DNA from: Burkholderiales bacterium Ga0077547
Lineage (GTDB): Bacteria > Pseudomonadota > Gammaproteobacteria > Burkholderiales > Burkholderiaceae_C
NCBI GenBank assembly: GCA_001464195.1
Contig: LNEY01000010.1
Location: 62,001-126,000, forward strand
Direction: 5' to 3'
DNA: 64,000 bases
In this document: positions 23,963 to 32,289 of the stretch, piece by piece
Layout of the letters: each line of letters opens with the position of its first letter
Numbering within the stretch: position 1 is the stretch's first letter
Notes under the pieces: model-generated
What the model was told of the DNA's origin: nothing
Database searches by the model: none
The model's input: only the letters and a program-made list of their open reading frames with translations
Program-made: the position numbers and the translations under genes

Positions 23963-25159
23963 TCAAAAGGTGTGGGCGAAGCCCAGCGAGTACTCGTTCT
24001 TGCGCGCATAGGTTTCCTTGAAATCCCCACCGCGCTCGGTGAATGCGACGTACACCCAGGTGCGTTTCGACAGGGCGTACTCGGCCGTGACACCGTACTT
24101 GCTCTGATCGAAGTCGCCACCGGCCAGTCTGTCGATGGTCGAACCCGTGTACTGGGTCTTGAACAAGAACTTGCCGTAGGGCACCGAGAGCCCCAGGTTC
24201 CACGCTTGGTGGTCCAGACCCCGCACGAACGGGGTCACCGTGGTGGTCGAGGTGTTGGTGTTGACCACCGTGACGGTGGGGGCGAACTGACTGCCTGAAT
24301 CGTCGGTGGTCTGGTACGCCGCGTGCAATTTCGCAATGCCGAAATCGCAGCTGCCGCCCAGTGTGAACGCCTCGTTGTAGGCACCATTCGCCGAACCGCC
24401 GTTCAGTTCTTCGTAGGTCAGCCCCCCTTCGAAGGGGCCGGCGGCGTAGGTGATGCCGAGCCCGCGGTACTGGGCCGCCCGGTTCACGCTCGAACGCGTC
24501 ACGCCGGCAGACGGGGTGGTGACGGCGGGTGTCGACCGAATGCGCTCGCCCAGCGCGAGGATGGCGCTCACCCGAAGGCCACCGTAGACGGGCGACCGAT
24601 AGGAAATGGCGTTGTCGACGCGGGTACCAAAATTCTGGAACAACGGGCGCAGCGACTGGGTGCTGCTGGCGCCCAGGTTCTCGACGATGCTGATCTCGCG
24701 CTCGCCCGCGACGCTGTTGAATCGACTGTTGTTTTCCCGGGTCAGGGTTTCAACGCGGCCCAGGCGAAGCTCACCGTAACTCGAATGACTCAGGCCAGCC
24801 CAGGCCTGGCGATTGAAAAACGAGCTGCCGGGCGACGGGGTCAAGGTGGTGCTGTTGCCAGCTGCACCGGTGTCCGGCGAGATCGCTGCTTCCAGCTGAA
24901 AGTTGGCCTTCAAGCCGTCGCCCAGGTCCTCCTGACCCCGAAAGCCGATGCGCGAACCACCTTTGCCGACGCCACTCGCATCGCGCAGCGCCACCACGCT
25001 TTTGCCGAGCTTGCCTCCGGTCGACGCCGCCGCCGCTTTGCCGGGGTCCTGCAGGGTGATGGTTTGATCGATGCGGCCGTAGACCGTGACCGACGACTGG
25101 GCAAACGCTGCGCTGGTGATGGCGCCCAGGGTCGCAAACGCGACCAGTGACTTGTTCAT
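23963..25159 (-). CDS. Outer-membrane porin (Gram-negative trimeric type)
   Basis: Porin of 398 residues with signal peptide MNKSLVAFATLGAITSAAFA, mature start QSSVTVYGRIDQTI, conserved SRIGFRGQEDLGDGLKANFQLE, FQNFGTRVDNAISY and a terminal Phe (LGFAHTF). The ATG at 25159 follows AAGGA at 9 bp; the frame is open to 25582 but that part is a shadow of the next porin. Loops contain Thr-rich insertions (TVVNTNTSTTTVT). It is a close paralogue of the porins at 21178 and 25372. It is separated from the upstream porin by a terminator, so it has its own promoter in 25160-25315. Confidence 0.93.
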   Translation of the reverse strand: MNKSLVAFATLGAITSAAFAQSSVTVYGRIDQTITLQDPGKAAAASTGGKLGKSVVALRDASGVGKGGSRIGFRGQEDLGDGLKANFQLEAAISPDTGAAGNSTTLTPSPGSSFFNRQAWAGLSHSSYGELRLGRVETLTRENNSRFNSVAGEREISIVENLGASSTQSLRPLFQNFGTRVDNAISYRSPVYGGLRVSAILALGERIRSTPAVTTPSAGVTRSSVNRAAQYRGLGITYAAGPFEGGLTYEELNGGSANGAYNEAFTLGGSCDFGIAKLHAAYQTTDDSGSQFAPTVTVVNTNTSTTTVTPFVRGLDHQAWNLGLSVPYGKFLFKTQYTGSTIDRLAGGDFDQSKYGVTAEYALSKRTWVYVAFTERGGDFKETYARKNEYSLGFAHTF

Positions 25160-25315
25160 GGGGTTGAATCCTTGTGTGCGAAGCAGATGGCTTAGGGGTT
25201 GATCCGACGTGCCTGATGCAACGTCGTCACTCACTTTGCCGCCGTACCACCACCGCGCCAACCAAGGTTTTCGCATGAGCAATTGCGCAGAACGCCGAAG
25301 CGTTCGGGTCGCTCC

Positions 25316-25342
25316 AAAAAGAAACCGCCCGAAGGCGGTTTC
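25316..25342 (-). terminator. Rho-independent terminator of the 25372-26568 porin gene
   Basis: On the minus strand, a 9-bp stem GAAACCGCC / GGCGGTTTC with a TTCG loop is followed by five T. It starts 30 bp after the porin stop. It is the same design as the terminator at 21116, with one compensated base pair exchanged. Confidence 0.9.
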
Positions 25343-25371
25343 TTGGACGTCGGCTCGCGCCGGACGGCGTA

Positions 25372-26568
25372 TCAGAAGAAGTGGTTGACACCCACCAGGT
25401 ACTCGCCCTTGCGTGCGAAGGTTTCGTCGTCGTCGCCACTGCGCTGGGTGATCACCCCGTACACCGAGGTACGCTTGGACAGCAAGTAGGCAATCGACAC
25501 GCCATACTTTTCCTGGTCCAGATCCGACAGCGCGCCGAGACGATCCACCGTCGAGCCGGTGTACTGTGCCTTCAGCAGCCACTGCTTGCCCAGCGGCACT
25601 CGCACGCCGATGTTGTACGCGTCCACGTCGATGCCCTTGGCAAACGGGGTGACTGTGACGGTGGTGACCGGGCCCACGCTGTTGACGGCCGTGGTGGTGG
25701 TGCTGGAGGCCAGCTGACCGCCGAAATCGCGGGTGTTCTGATAGGCGGCAAACAGCTTGGCAACACCGAAGTCGTAGTTACCACCGATGGTGAACACCTT
25801 GTTGTAGCTGCCCGATACCACGCCACCGTTGAGCTGTTCGTAGGTCATCGCCGCCTGCACGGGGCCATTCTTGAAGGTCAAGCCCAAGCCTTGGTACTCG
25901 GAGGCTTCGGACCGCACGGCGGTGGTGGTGGTGATGGTGCCTGCCGTGGCGACGGTGGAGGCGGTCGAACCGAGGTCTTCAGCCAGCCCGACGCTGATGG
26001 ACAACTCGAAGCCGCCGAAATTCGGGGAGCGGTAGTTGATGCCGTTGTCGACGCGAGAGCCGAAATTCTGGAACAGCGGACGCGAGCTGGTGATGTTCTC
26101 GACGACGCTGAACTCACGTTCGTTGGTCGCGTCGATGAAGTACCGGATGTCGCGGCTTTGCGTGTTGAGCCGACCCAGACGGACCGTGCCCAGTGCCTTG
26201 CTTTCCAGCCCGACCCACGCCTCTCGATTGAAGAACACGTTGTTCGTGCCACCCAGGGTGGTGCGGCCACCTGCACCGCCGGAGTCAGGACTCACACCGA
26301 GTTCCAGCCGAAAGATGGCCTTGAGGCCATCGCCCAGATCCTCGACACCGCGAAACCCGAGACGCGACGATCCGAGGCCGCCGGTTCCACCGTCATCGAC
26401 ACGCGTCACGGCCTTGCCGGGGCGTCCACCAGCCACCGACGCCAAACGGCCCGGGTCCTGGTATTTCACGTTCTGGTCGATCAAACCGTAGATGGTGACT
26501 GACGACTGGGCCGACGCAGCGCCAGCGAATGCGCCGAGTACCGCAAGGGCGAGTAGCGATTTGTTCAT
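25372..26568 (-). CDS. Outer-membrane porin (Gram-negative trimeric type)
   Basis: Porin of 398 residues with signal peptide MNKSLLALAVLGAFAGAASA, mature start QSSVTIYGLIDQNV, conserved SRLGFRGVEDLGDGLKAIFRLE, FQNFGSRVDNGINY and the C-terminal aromatic end GVNHFF. A Thr/Ser-rich external loop (around TTTTAVNSVGPVTTVTVTPF) is similar to that of the neighbouring porin. The ribosome-binding site is weak (AAGAAA). Its upstream region carries three near-adjacent palindromes and is shared with ilvA. Likely monocistronic. Confidence 0.93.
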   Translation of the reverse strand: MNKSLLALAVLGAFAGAASAQSSVTIYGLIDQNVKYQDPGRLASVAGGRPGKAVTRVDDGGTGGLGSSRLGFRGVEDLGDGLKAIFRLELGVSPDSGGAGGRTTLGGTNNVFFNREAWVGLESKALGTVRLGRLNTQSRDIRYFIDATNEREFSVVENITSSRPLFQNFGSRVDNGINYRSPNFGGFELSISVGLAEDLGSTASTVATAGTITTTTAVRSEASEYQGLGLTFKNGPVQAAMTYEQLNGGVVSGSYNKVFTIGGNYDFGVAKLFAAYQNTRDFGGQLASSTTTTAVNSVGPVTTVTVTPFAKGIDVDAYNIGVRVPLGKQWLLKAQYTGSTVDRLGALSDLDQEKYGVSIAYLLSKRTSVYGVITQRSGDDDETFARKGEYLVGVNHFF

Positions 26569-26926
26569 GTGGATTTCTTTTTGAGGGTGATGAAAGTGAG
26601 CGCTGGAACCAGTTCCAACACATGACTCATGAGACCAAGGGACCGTGAAAGTCCGGTGACAAGGTGGTTTTCTTACGACAAACCACCCACGAACACTTCA
26701 GGGCATGGCTCGGGTTCTCGATATGGCTATTTCGGACCATGTCACATGGTGCTGGGCGTTTGTGACAGGTTGAAGTCAGTGTTGCGCCGTCGCCAGCGGT
26801 GTGGCTCCGCGCGGACGCGCCGTCCCATGAGGCTGCCCGTGTCTTCCCGGGCAGGTGCGCGTCGTATGATCCGCGCCCGCTCGGGCATTGATGTCCATCG
26901 CGCGCTTCCATACCGAAGACATTCCC
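26569..26926. other. Divergent intergenic region between porin and ilvA with three palindromes
   Basis: I see no gene. The region contains three perfect inverted repeats: TGGAAC-CA-GTTCCA (26604-26617), CATGA-C-TCATG (26621-26631) and ACCATGT-C-ACATGGT (26736-26750). The first two lie in or next to the porin leader, the third about 170 bp upstream of the porin start. They look like operator sites for one or more dimeric regulators; no matching regulator is encoded nearby. A related TGTGACA occurs near 26760. Confidence 0.5.
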
Positions 26927-28510
26927 ATGCCCGCTCGAACCACGACCACCCCAGGTGCCGCGCGCAAACGCGGCACTGTCGCGCGCAGCAAGCCCCTGGG
27001 CCTCGGCGATTACCTGCAGAAGATCCTCACCGCACGCGTCTATGACGTGGCGGCGGAGACGCCGCTGGAGTTGGCGAAAAGCCTGAGCCTGCGCATCGGC
27101 AACCGTGTGTTCCTGAAGCGCGAGGACAGCCAGCAGGTCTTCAGCTTCAAGCTGCGTGGCGCCTACAACAAGATGGCACACCTGACGCCTCAGCAACTGC
27201 AGCGCGGCGTCATCTGCGCGTCGGCAGGCAACCACGCTCAAGGTGTGGCGCTGGGCGCCAGCCGCCTCGGCTGCAAGGCGCTGATCGTGATGCCAACCAC
27301 CACGCCGCGGCTGAAGATCGATGCGGTCAAGGCGCTGGGCGGCGAGGTGGTGCTGCACGGCGAAAGCTACTCGGACGCCTACACGCACGCGCTGGCGCTC
27401 GAAAAACAACTCGGCCTGACCTTCGTGCACCCGTTCGACGACCCGGACGTGATTGCAGGCCAAGGCACCATCGCGATGGAGATCCTGCGCCAGCATCCCG
27501 GCCCGATCGACGCGGTGTTCGTCGCGATCGGCGGCGGCGGATTGATCTCCGGCGTGGCGGCCTACATCAAGGCGGTGCGCCCAGAGATCAAGGTGATCGG
27601 CGTGCAGATGACCGACTCCGACGCGATGATCCGTTCGGTGAACGCCGGCAAGCGCATCGTCTTGAGCGACGTGGGCTTGTTTTCAGACGGCACCGCGGTC
27701 AAGCAGGTCGGCGTCGAGACCTTCCGTCTGACGCGCGAGCTGGTCGACGACTTCATGACCGTCGACACCGATGCGGTGTGCGCTGCGATCAAGGATGTGT
27801 TCCAGGACACCCGCAGCATCCTTGAGCCCGCCGGTGCGATGGCGGTGGCGGCCGTCAAGCAATACGTCGACCAGACCGGCGCCAAGGATCAGACGTTGGT
27901 GGCGATCGCCTGCGGCGCGAACATGAATTTCGATCGGCTGCGTTTCGTGGCCGAGCGGGCTGATGTCGGTGAAGAGCGCGAGGCCTTGCTGGCGGTGACG
28001 ATCCCTGAGGAGCGCGGCAGCTTCAAGAAATTTTGCGAGCTGATTGGCCCCCGTGCCGTCACCGAGTTCAACTACCGGATCTCGGACGAGCGCCGCGCCC
28101 ATGTGTTCGTCGGCATCTCGACCACACAGCGGGGCGAATCGACCGCCCTGGCAGCCGCATTCAACCGCCACGGCTTCCAGGCCATCGACCTGACGAAAGA
28201 CGAGCTTGCCAAGCTGCACCTGCGGCACATGGTCGGCGGGCGCAGCGAGCTGGCGGCCGACGAACGGCTGTACCGTTTCCTGTTCTCAGAACGGCCCGGC
28301 GCGCTGATGAAGTTCCTCGCCAGCCTGCACCCAGGGTGGAACATCAGCCTGTTTCACTACCGCAACCAGGGTGCCGACTACGGTCGCATCCTGGTCGGGA
28401 TCCAGGTGCCGCGCCAGGACAAGAAGGCCTTTCGAGAATTTCTCAGCACGCTGGACTACCCGTGGGTCGACGAGACCGACAATGCGGCGTACCGACTGTT
28501 CCTGCGTTGA
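26927..28510 (+). CDS. ilvA: Threonine ammonia-lyase, biosynthetic (threonine dehydratase)
   Basis: IlvA deaminates L-threonine to 2-oxobutanoate, the committed step to isoleucine, with PLP. The 527-residue protein is the long, regulated form: a fold-II catalytic domain with PLP Lys75 in FSFKLRGAYNKM, SAGNHAQG, and the glycine-rich AIGGGGLISG, followed by two ACT-like regulatory domains (about 345-520, the second starting SERPGALMKFL) expected to bind isoleucine and valine. I use ATG 26927; ATG 26888 or 26891 would add 12-13 residues. It is followed by cobT after 12 bp. Confidence 0.94.
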   Translation: MPARTTTTPGAARKRGTVARSKPLGLGDYLQKILTARVYDVAAETPLELAKSLSLRIGNRVFLKREDSQQVFSFKLRGAYNKMAHLTPQQLQRGVICASAGNHAQGVALGASRLGCKALIVMPTTTPRLKIDAVKALGGEVVLHGESYSDAYTHALALEKQLGLTFVHPFDDPDVIAGQGTIAMEILRQHPGPIDAVFVAIGGGGLISGVAAYIKAVRPEIKVIGVQMTDSDAMIRSVNAGKRIVLSDVGLFSDGTAVKQVGVETFRLTRELVDDFMTVDTDAVCAAIKDVFQDTRSILEPAGAMAVAAVKQYVDQTGAKDQTLVAIACGANMNFDRLRFVAERADVGEEREALLAVTIPEERGSFKKFCELIGPRAVTEFNYRISDERRAHVFVGISTTQRGESTALAAAFNRHGFQAIDLTKDELAKLHLRHMVGGRSELAADERLYRFLFSERPGALMKFLASLHPGWNISLFHYRNQGADYGRILVGIQVPRQDKKAFREFLSTLDYPWVDETDNAAYRLFLR

Positions 28511-28522
28511 GTCGCCGAGACC

Positions 28523-29572
28523 ATGGCCAACAGCTACCACAACCTGATTTCGCCGACCGGCAACATGGAGCTGGAGCTTGCCTTGCGCGAGAAGCTTTTG
28601 CTGCGCAGCCAGACCACGGGTGAGCTGGGTGAACTGGAACCGCTGGCGGTGCGATTGGGTTTGATCCAGAACACGCTCAAACCGCGCTTCAATGCGCCGC
28701 AAGTCGTGATCTTCGCGGCTGACCACGGCATCGCTGTCGACGGCGTCGGTGCCGGCGAGCGCCACTCGACGACGCAGCTGGTGCACTCGCTGCTGAGCTC
28801 GCAGATGCCACTGTCGGTGTTCGCCCGGATCCAGGGGCTGGAGCTGTCAGTGGTCGATTCGGGCGTGGCCGAGACGCTGCCGCGTCATGCGCGCTTGTTG
28901 TCGCGCAAGATCGCCCACGGCACGCGCAATTCGCGCGTGACTGCCGCGATGTCGCTGGAGCAGGCTCACGCCGCGATTCGCGCGGGCATGGAAATCGGCG
29001 ATTCGCTGCCTGGCAATGCGGTGGTGTGCGCGGGGATCGGCGTTGGATCGGCGCAGGCCTCTGCGCTGGTGCTGTCGCGGCTGGCGAATGTGCCGGTGCG
29101 CGATTTCGTGCTGTCCGGCCCGACGATGAAGCCCGCCGATCTGGCTGCCATGATGGTGGTGCTGCAAGGCTCGCAAGGCCGGCACAAGGACGTGGTCGAC
29201 CCGATCGAGGTGCTCGCGGCGTTCGGTGGCTTCGAGATTGCGATGATGGTCGGCCTGATGATGGTGGCCGCTGGCAAGCGGCATCTGATCATGGTCGATG
29301 GCCTGGCCGCTTGCGCAGCCCTGGTGGTGGGTTCGCACATCGCATCGACCGTGGTCGATTACTGTGTGTTTTGCCGCAGCAACGACCACCGCGGGTTGGA
29401 CCGCGCGCTGGGCCTCTTCCAGGCATCGGCGATGCTTGAACTGGGCATGGACAGCACCGACGGCACGGGCGCCACGCTCGCCTGGCCCTTGATCCGCAGT
29501 GCGGCGGCGCTGCTCACCGAACTCGCCGATGGCGAGGATCCGGGTCCCAGCCAGCCGGGCGCGATGACCTGA
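28523..29572 (+). CDS. cobT: Nicotinate-nucleotide:dimethylbenzimidazole phosphoribosyltransferase
   Basis: CobT activates the lower ligand of cobalamin by making alpha-ribazole phosphate from nicotinate mononucleotide and dimethylbenzimidazole. The 349-residue protein has the family segments VVIFAADHGIAVDGV, GIGVGSAQAS, FGGFEIAMMVG and LIMVDGLAACAALV. In the C-terminal motif usually read as GEGTGA the catalytic Glu (Glu317 in the Salmonella enzyme) appears as Asp (STDGTGA), if my alignment is right. No other cobalamin gene or riboswitch is visible in the window. It lies 12 bp after ilvA and may be co-transcribed. Confidence 0.9.
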   Translation: MANSYHNLISPTGNMELELALREKLLLRSQTTGELGELEPLAVRLGLIQNTLKPRFNAPQVVIFAADHGIAVDGVGAGERHSTTQLVHSLLSSQMPLSVFARIQGLELSVVDSGVAETLPRHARLLSRKIAHGTRNSRVTAAMSLEQAHAAIRAGMEIGDSLPGNAVVCAGIGVGSAQASALVLSRLANVPVRDFVLSGPTMKPADLAAMMVVLQGSQGRHKDVVDPIEVLAAFGGFEIAMMVGLMMVAAGKRHLIMVDGLAACAALVVGSHIASTVVDYCVFCRSNDHRGLDRALGLFQASAMLELGMDSTDGTGATLAWPLIRSAAALLTELADGEDPGPSQPGAMT

Positions 29573-29603
29573 GCGCCTGCGACGCGCGCTGCGTCCTAGC
29601 GCT
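29572..29603. terminator. Structured hairpin between convergent cobT and gspC
   Basis: Nested inverted repeats AGCGC...GCGCT (29572-29576 and 29599-29603) and GACGC...GCGTC (29581-29585 and 29591-29595) span the gap between the two stop codons. There is no T-run on either side, so it may act as a bidirectional, U-tract-less terminator or an RNA-stability element. Confidence 0.35.
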
Positions 29604-30168
29604 GGGGCCGTCCCGCCGCGGGAGGCTCTAATCCACTGACAGGGTCCTGATCGGGCTGCACCGGTGCAGCCGGCGGCGCAAACTGAGGAGTGATGAACCC
29701 ACCCAGCGGCAGCGTGCCGGTGGCTGCAGCCGACATCGCGGGCAGCTCGAGCACGAAAGAGGTTGCCGCGTCGTTGCTGTTGCGCGAGGACGCCACGGTG
29801 GCCGTGCGCATATTGACTGAACGCAGCATCAGATCGCCATCGATCGCTGCACCGACGCGGTAGACGCGCGGCGGGTTGCCATCCACCGAGATCAGTGCGA
29901 GGCCTTGCTCACTGGGTGCCTTCGGTGCGACCACACCCGTCAGGCGAAACCGGTTGCTGATCTGGGGCGCGGCTTCGATGGGCACCGCCTCGGTTTGCAG
30001 TGCAGTACCCAGCAGCCGCGACACATCGGCGCTCGCGGTCAGGGCCGTGTCCATGCCCACCACGGGCACCGATGAAACGGCCGGCCGCGCCAGCAGACGC
30101 GTGCCCCAGAACACGCACGTCACGGCGACCAGGGCCCAAACGAGGAATGCGACCGAGCGGGACAACAT
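29596..30168 (-). CDS. gspC: Type II secretion inner-membrane protein GspC
   Basis: GspC links the inner-membrane platform to the GspD secretin. The 190-residue protein has a short cytoplasmic tail, one transmembrane helix (about 5-25) and the homology-region domain (about 60-120) with the typical FRLTGVVAPK and NPPRVYRVGAAIDGDLMLRSV. It lacks a PDZ or coiled-coil end and finishes in a Pro-rich tail, as in other Burkholderiales. ATG 30168 gives the right topology; the frame is open to 30453 but that is the gspG shadow. It is transcribed away from the rest of the gsp cluster, 58 bp from gspG. Confidence 0.88.
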   Translation of the reverse strand: MLSRSVAFLVWALVAVTCVFWGTRLLARPAVSSVPVVGMDTALTASADVSRLLGTALQTEAVPIEAAPQISNRFRLTGVVAPKAPSEQGLALISVDGNPPRVYRVGAAIDGDLMLRSVNMRTATVASSRNSNDAATSFVLELPAMSAAATGTLPLGGFITPQFAPPAAPVQPDQDPVSGLEPPAAGRPQR

Positions 30169-30226
30169 GCCGCGATTATCATGCGCCGCGACAGCCGCGC
30201 ATCCCGGCCGCGGCCTGGATGTCGAC

Positions 30227-30706
30227 ATGTCAATCACGGATTCTGGACCCCTCTCTCGCGTTTCTGATCGCCCCTCGGTGCGGTGCTTGCCGAGATTCCG
30301 CACTCGCGGCTTCACCCTGATCGAGCTGATGGTGGTACTGGTCATCATCGGGGTGCTGGCAGCGTTGATCGTGCCGAATGTGCTCAACCGTGCCGATGAC
30401 GCCCGGGTGACAGCGGCCCGCACCGACGTCAACAACCTGATGCAGGCGCTCAAGCTCTACAAGCTGGACAACCAGCGCTTTCCCTCCGCGGAGCAGGGAC
30501 TGCAGGCGCTGGTGGCCAAGCCCAGCGCCGGCACGATCCCGCCGAACTGGAAGCCCTATCTGGACAAGCTGCCCAACGACCCGTGGGGCAAGCCGTACCA
30601 ATTCGCCAACCCCGGCGTGAAGGGCGAGATCGATGTCTACAGCCTGGGGGCCGACGGGGTCGTCGGCGGTGAAGGCAACGACGCTGAAGTCGGTTCCTGG
30701 CAGTGA
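30227..30706 (+). CDS. gspG: Type II secretion major pseudopilin GspG
   Basis: GspG polymerises into the pseudopilus that pushes substrates through the secretin. The 159-residue precursor has a prepilin cleavage site Gly28/Phe29 with Glu at mature position 5 (FTLIELMVVLVIIGVL), and the calcium-site/C-terminal motifs LPNDPWGKPYQ and IDVYSLGADG. The 28-residue leader from ATG 30227 is long for the family, so an internal GTG may be the real start. First gene of the plus-strand gspGHIJKLMNDEF operon. Confidence 0.95.
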   Translation: MSITDSGPLSRVSDRPSVRCLPRFRTRGFTLIELMVVLVIIGVLAALIVPNVLNRADDARVTAARTDVNNLMQALKLYKLDNQRFPSAEQGLQALVAKPSAGTIPPNWKPYLDKLPNDPWGKPYQFANPGVKGEIDVYSLGADGVVGGEGNDAEVGSWQ

Positions 30707-30719
30707 GCGGCTGACACCG

Positions 30720-31229
30720 ATGGCGCCTGCGCTCACTTCGAGCCACGGCCGGAAGAAGCGAGCTGCCGGCTTCACCTTGATCGAGCTGATGGTGGTGGTC
30801 GCCATCATTGCGCTGGCATCCGCGGTGGTCAGCTTGGCGTTGCGAGATCCCTCCGGCACGCAACTCGAAAAAGAAGGCGCCAGGCTGGCCGCGCTGTTCG
30901 AATCGGCCCGTGCCGAGGCCCGCGCCTCGGGGCTGGCGGTGCACTGGCTGCCGCGCTCGCTTGCAAGCGACACACTGAACGCAGGCTCAGCCGAAGCCGG
31001 CTTCACCTTTGTTGGTTTGCCGACGTCTGCGGAGTTGCCTCAGCGCTGGCTCTCGGAGGGCGTCACGGCCCAGGTGATTGGCGCGACCAATGTCGTGTTG
31101 GGCCCCGAACCGTTGATCGGCGCCCAGCGCATCACGCTGCGCCTGGGCGACAGCCGACTGACCCTGGCGACCGATGGCCTCGGCCCGTTCGCGGTGCTGG
31201 CCAGCGACCCTCCCTCGGTGTCACGGTGA
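30720..31229 (+). CDS. gspH: Type II secretion minor pseudopilin GspH
   Basis: GspH is a minor pseudopilin of the type II secretion pseudopilus. The 169-residue precursor has the cleavage site Gly17/Phe18 (AAG/FTLIELMVVVAIIALASAV) with Glu22, then a beta-rich GspH/FimT domain ending in RITLRLGDSRLTLATDGLGPF. I chose ATG 30720, which follows the gspG stop by 13 bp and gives a normal basic leader. Its stop overlaps the gspI start. Confidence 0.9.
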   Translation: MAPALTSSHGRKKRAAGFTLIELMVVVAIIALASAVVSLALRDPSGTQLEKEGARLAALFESARAEARASGLAVHWLPRSLASDTLNAGSAEAGFTFVGLPTSAELPQRWLSEGVTAQVIGATNVVLGPEPLIGAQRITLRLGDSRLTLATDGLGPFAVLASDPPSVSR

Positions 31230-31594
31230 GACCCTTCCGTGCGTCAAGTGGGTTCACGCTGATCGAGGTACTGGTCGCGCTGGTCATCGTCGCCATCACG
31301 CTCGGCGCGGGAATCAAGGCTGCTGGTGCGTTGCTGAACAATGCCCAGCGGTTGGCCGAGATCAGCGAGGCGCAGTGGTGTGCCGACAACCACCTCACCG
31401 GCCTGAAACTCGCCAAGGTGTTTCCCGACATCGGCGAATCGACCTTCAGCTGCGAGCAACTGGGTCGGATCTACACCGGCACCTACCGGGTGCAGCCCAC
31501 GCCGAACCCGAATTTTCGGCGCGTCGACACGCAGATGAGCAATGACGCAGGTGCGCCGCTGCTGACACTGTCGGCGATCCTGCCGAACCAGTGA
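31226..31594 (+). CDS. gspI: Type II secretion minor pseudopilin GspI
   Basis: GspI nucleates the pseudopilus tip with GspJ and GspK. The 122-residue precursor has cleavage site Gly9/Phe10 (SSG/FTLIEVLVALVIVAI) with Glu14, and the conserved AQWCADNHL segment of the T2SSI family. The GTG start overlaps the gspH stop as GTGA, so translation is probably coupled. Confidence 0.92.
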   Translation: MRPFRASSGFTLIEVLVALVIVAITLGAGIKAAGALLNNAQRLAEISEAQWCADNHLTGLKLAKVFPDIGESTFSCEQLGRIYTGTYRVQPTPNPNFRRVDTQMSNDAGAPLLTLSAILPNQ

Positions 31595-32289
31595 CCATGA
31601 CCCACGGCACATCTACCGCCTTGAGTAGCCGGGGCTTCACGCTGGTCGAAGTGCTGGTGGCATTGAGCATCATGGCAACCCTGGCCGTGCTGGGCTGGCA
31701 GGGCATCGACGGCATCGTGCGCACCCGCGATGCCAGTCAGGCCAGCCTGGAGCGCACGCTGCGACTGGGGACCGTGCTCGCCCAATGGGAACAGGATCTG
31801 GCGTCATTGCAGGAGACCGATACCGTTCCAGCGCTCAGCTACGACGGCAAGACGCTGCGGTTGACGCGCCGCACCGACCAGGGCCTGCAACTGGTCGCCT
31901 GGTCGCTCACCGACAGCGCCTCGCAAACCAACGCCGAGAGCCTGCAATGGACGCGCTGGGCCGGGCCCTCGGTCACAGGAGTCGCTGCGCTGCAGGACAG
32001 CTGGCTGCGCAGCCAGTTGCTGCAGTCCAATGATCCGGCGCTGCTGCGCACGCTGGACGGCGTGTCGCAATTGCAGCTGTATTGCTACCGCGGCAACGCC
32101 TGGACCAACTGCCAATCCAGTGGCAACGTGGTGGCTGCCGCTCCGTCGGCCAGCGGGGCGAGCGGCGTGCCAGCGGGCGTTCGCACGGCGTTGCCCTCGG
32201 GCCTGCGGCTGGTGCTGACCTTGAACGGCGGCAACGGTGGTGAGGGCACGCTCACGCGCGATGTGGCCTTCGGGCCCCAGATTCCATGA
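31591..32289 (+). CDS. gspJ: Type II secretion minor pseudopilin GspJ
   Basis: GspJ is a pseudopilus-tip subunit. The 232-residue precursor has cleavage site Gly15/Phe16 (SSRG/FTLVEVLVALSIMATLAVLGWQ), the family WEQDLASLQ and LTRRTDQGLQLVAWSL segments and a Gly/Ala/Ser-rich region before the last strand. GTG 31591 overlaps the gspI stop; ATG 31597 two codons later is an equally good start. The stop overlaps the gspK start as ATGA. Confidence 0.91.
   Translation: MTMTHGTSTALSSRGFTLVEVLVALSIMATLAVLGWQGIDGIVRTRDASQASLERTLRLGTVLAQWEQDLASLQETDTVPALSYDGKTLRLTRRTDQGLQLVAWSLTDSASQTNAESLQWTRWAGPSVTGVAALQDSWLRSQLLQSNDPALLRTLDGVSQLQLYCYRGNAWTNCQSSGNVVAAAPSASGASGVPAGVRTALPSGLRLVLTLNGGNGGEGTLTRDVAFGPQIP

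Noticed and set aside
25160..25582. N-terminal extension of the porin ending at 23963
   Set aside because: It overlaps the next porin's 3' end and its terminator; the signal peptide at 25159 with AAGGA defines the start.
30169..30180. Leaderless gspC transcript from GATAAT 6 bp before ATG
   Set aside because: No acceptable -35 or extended -10 is present, so it is not strong enough to list.
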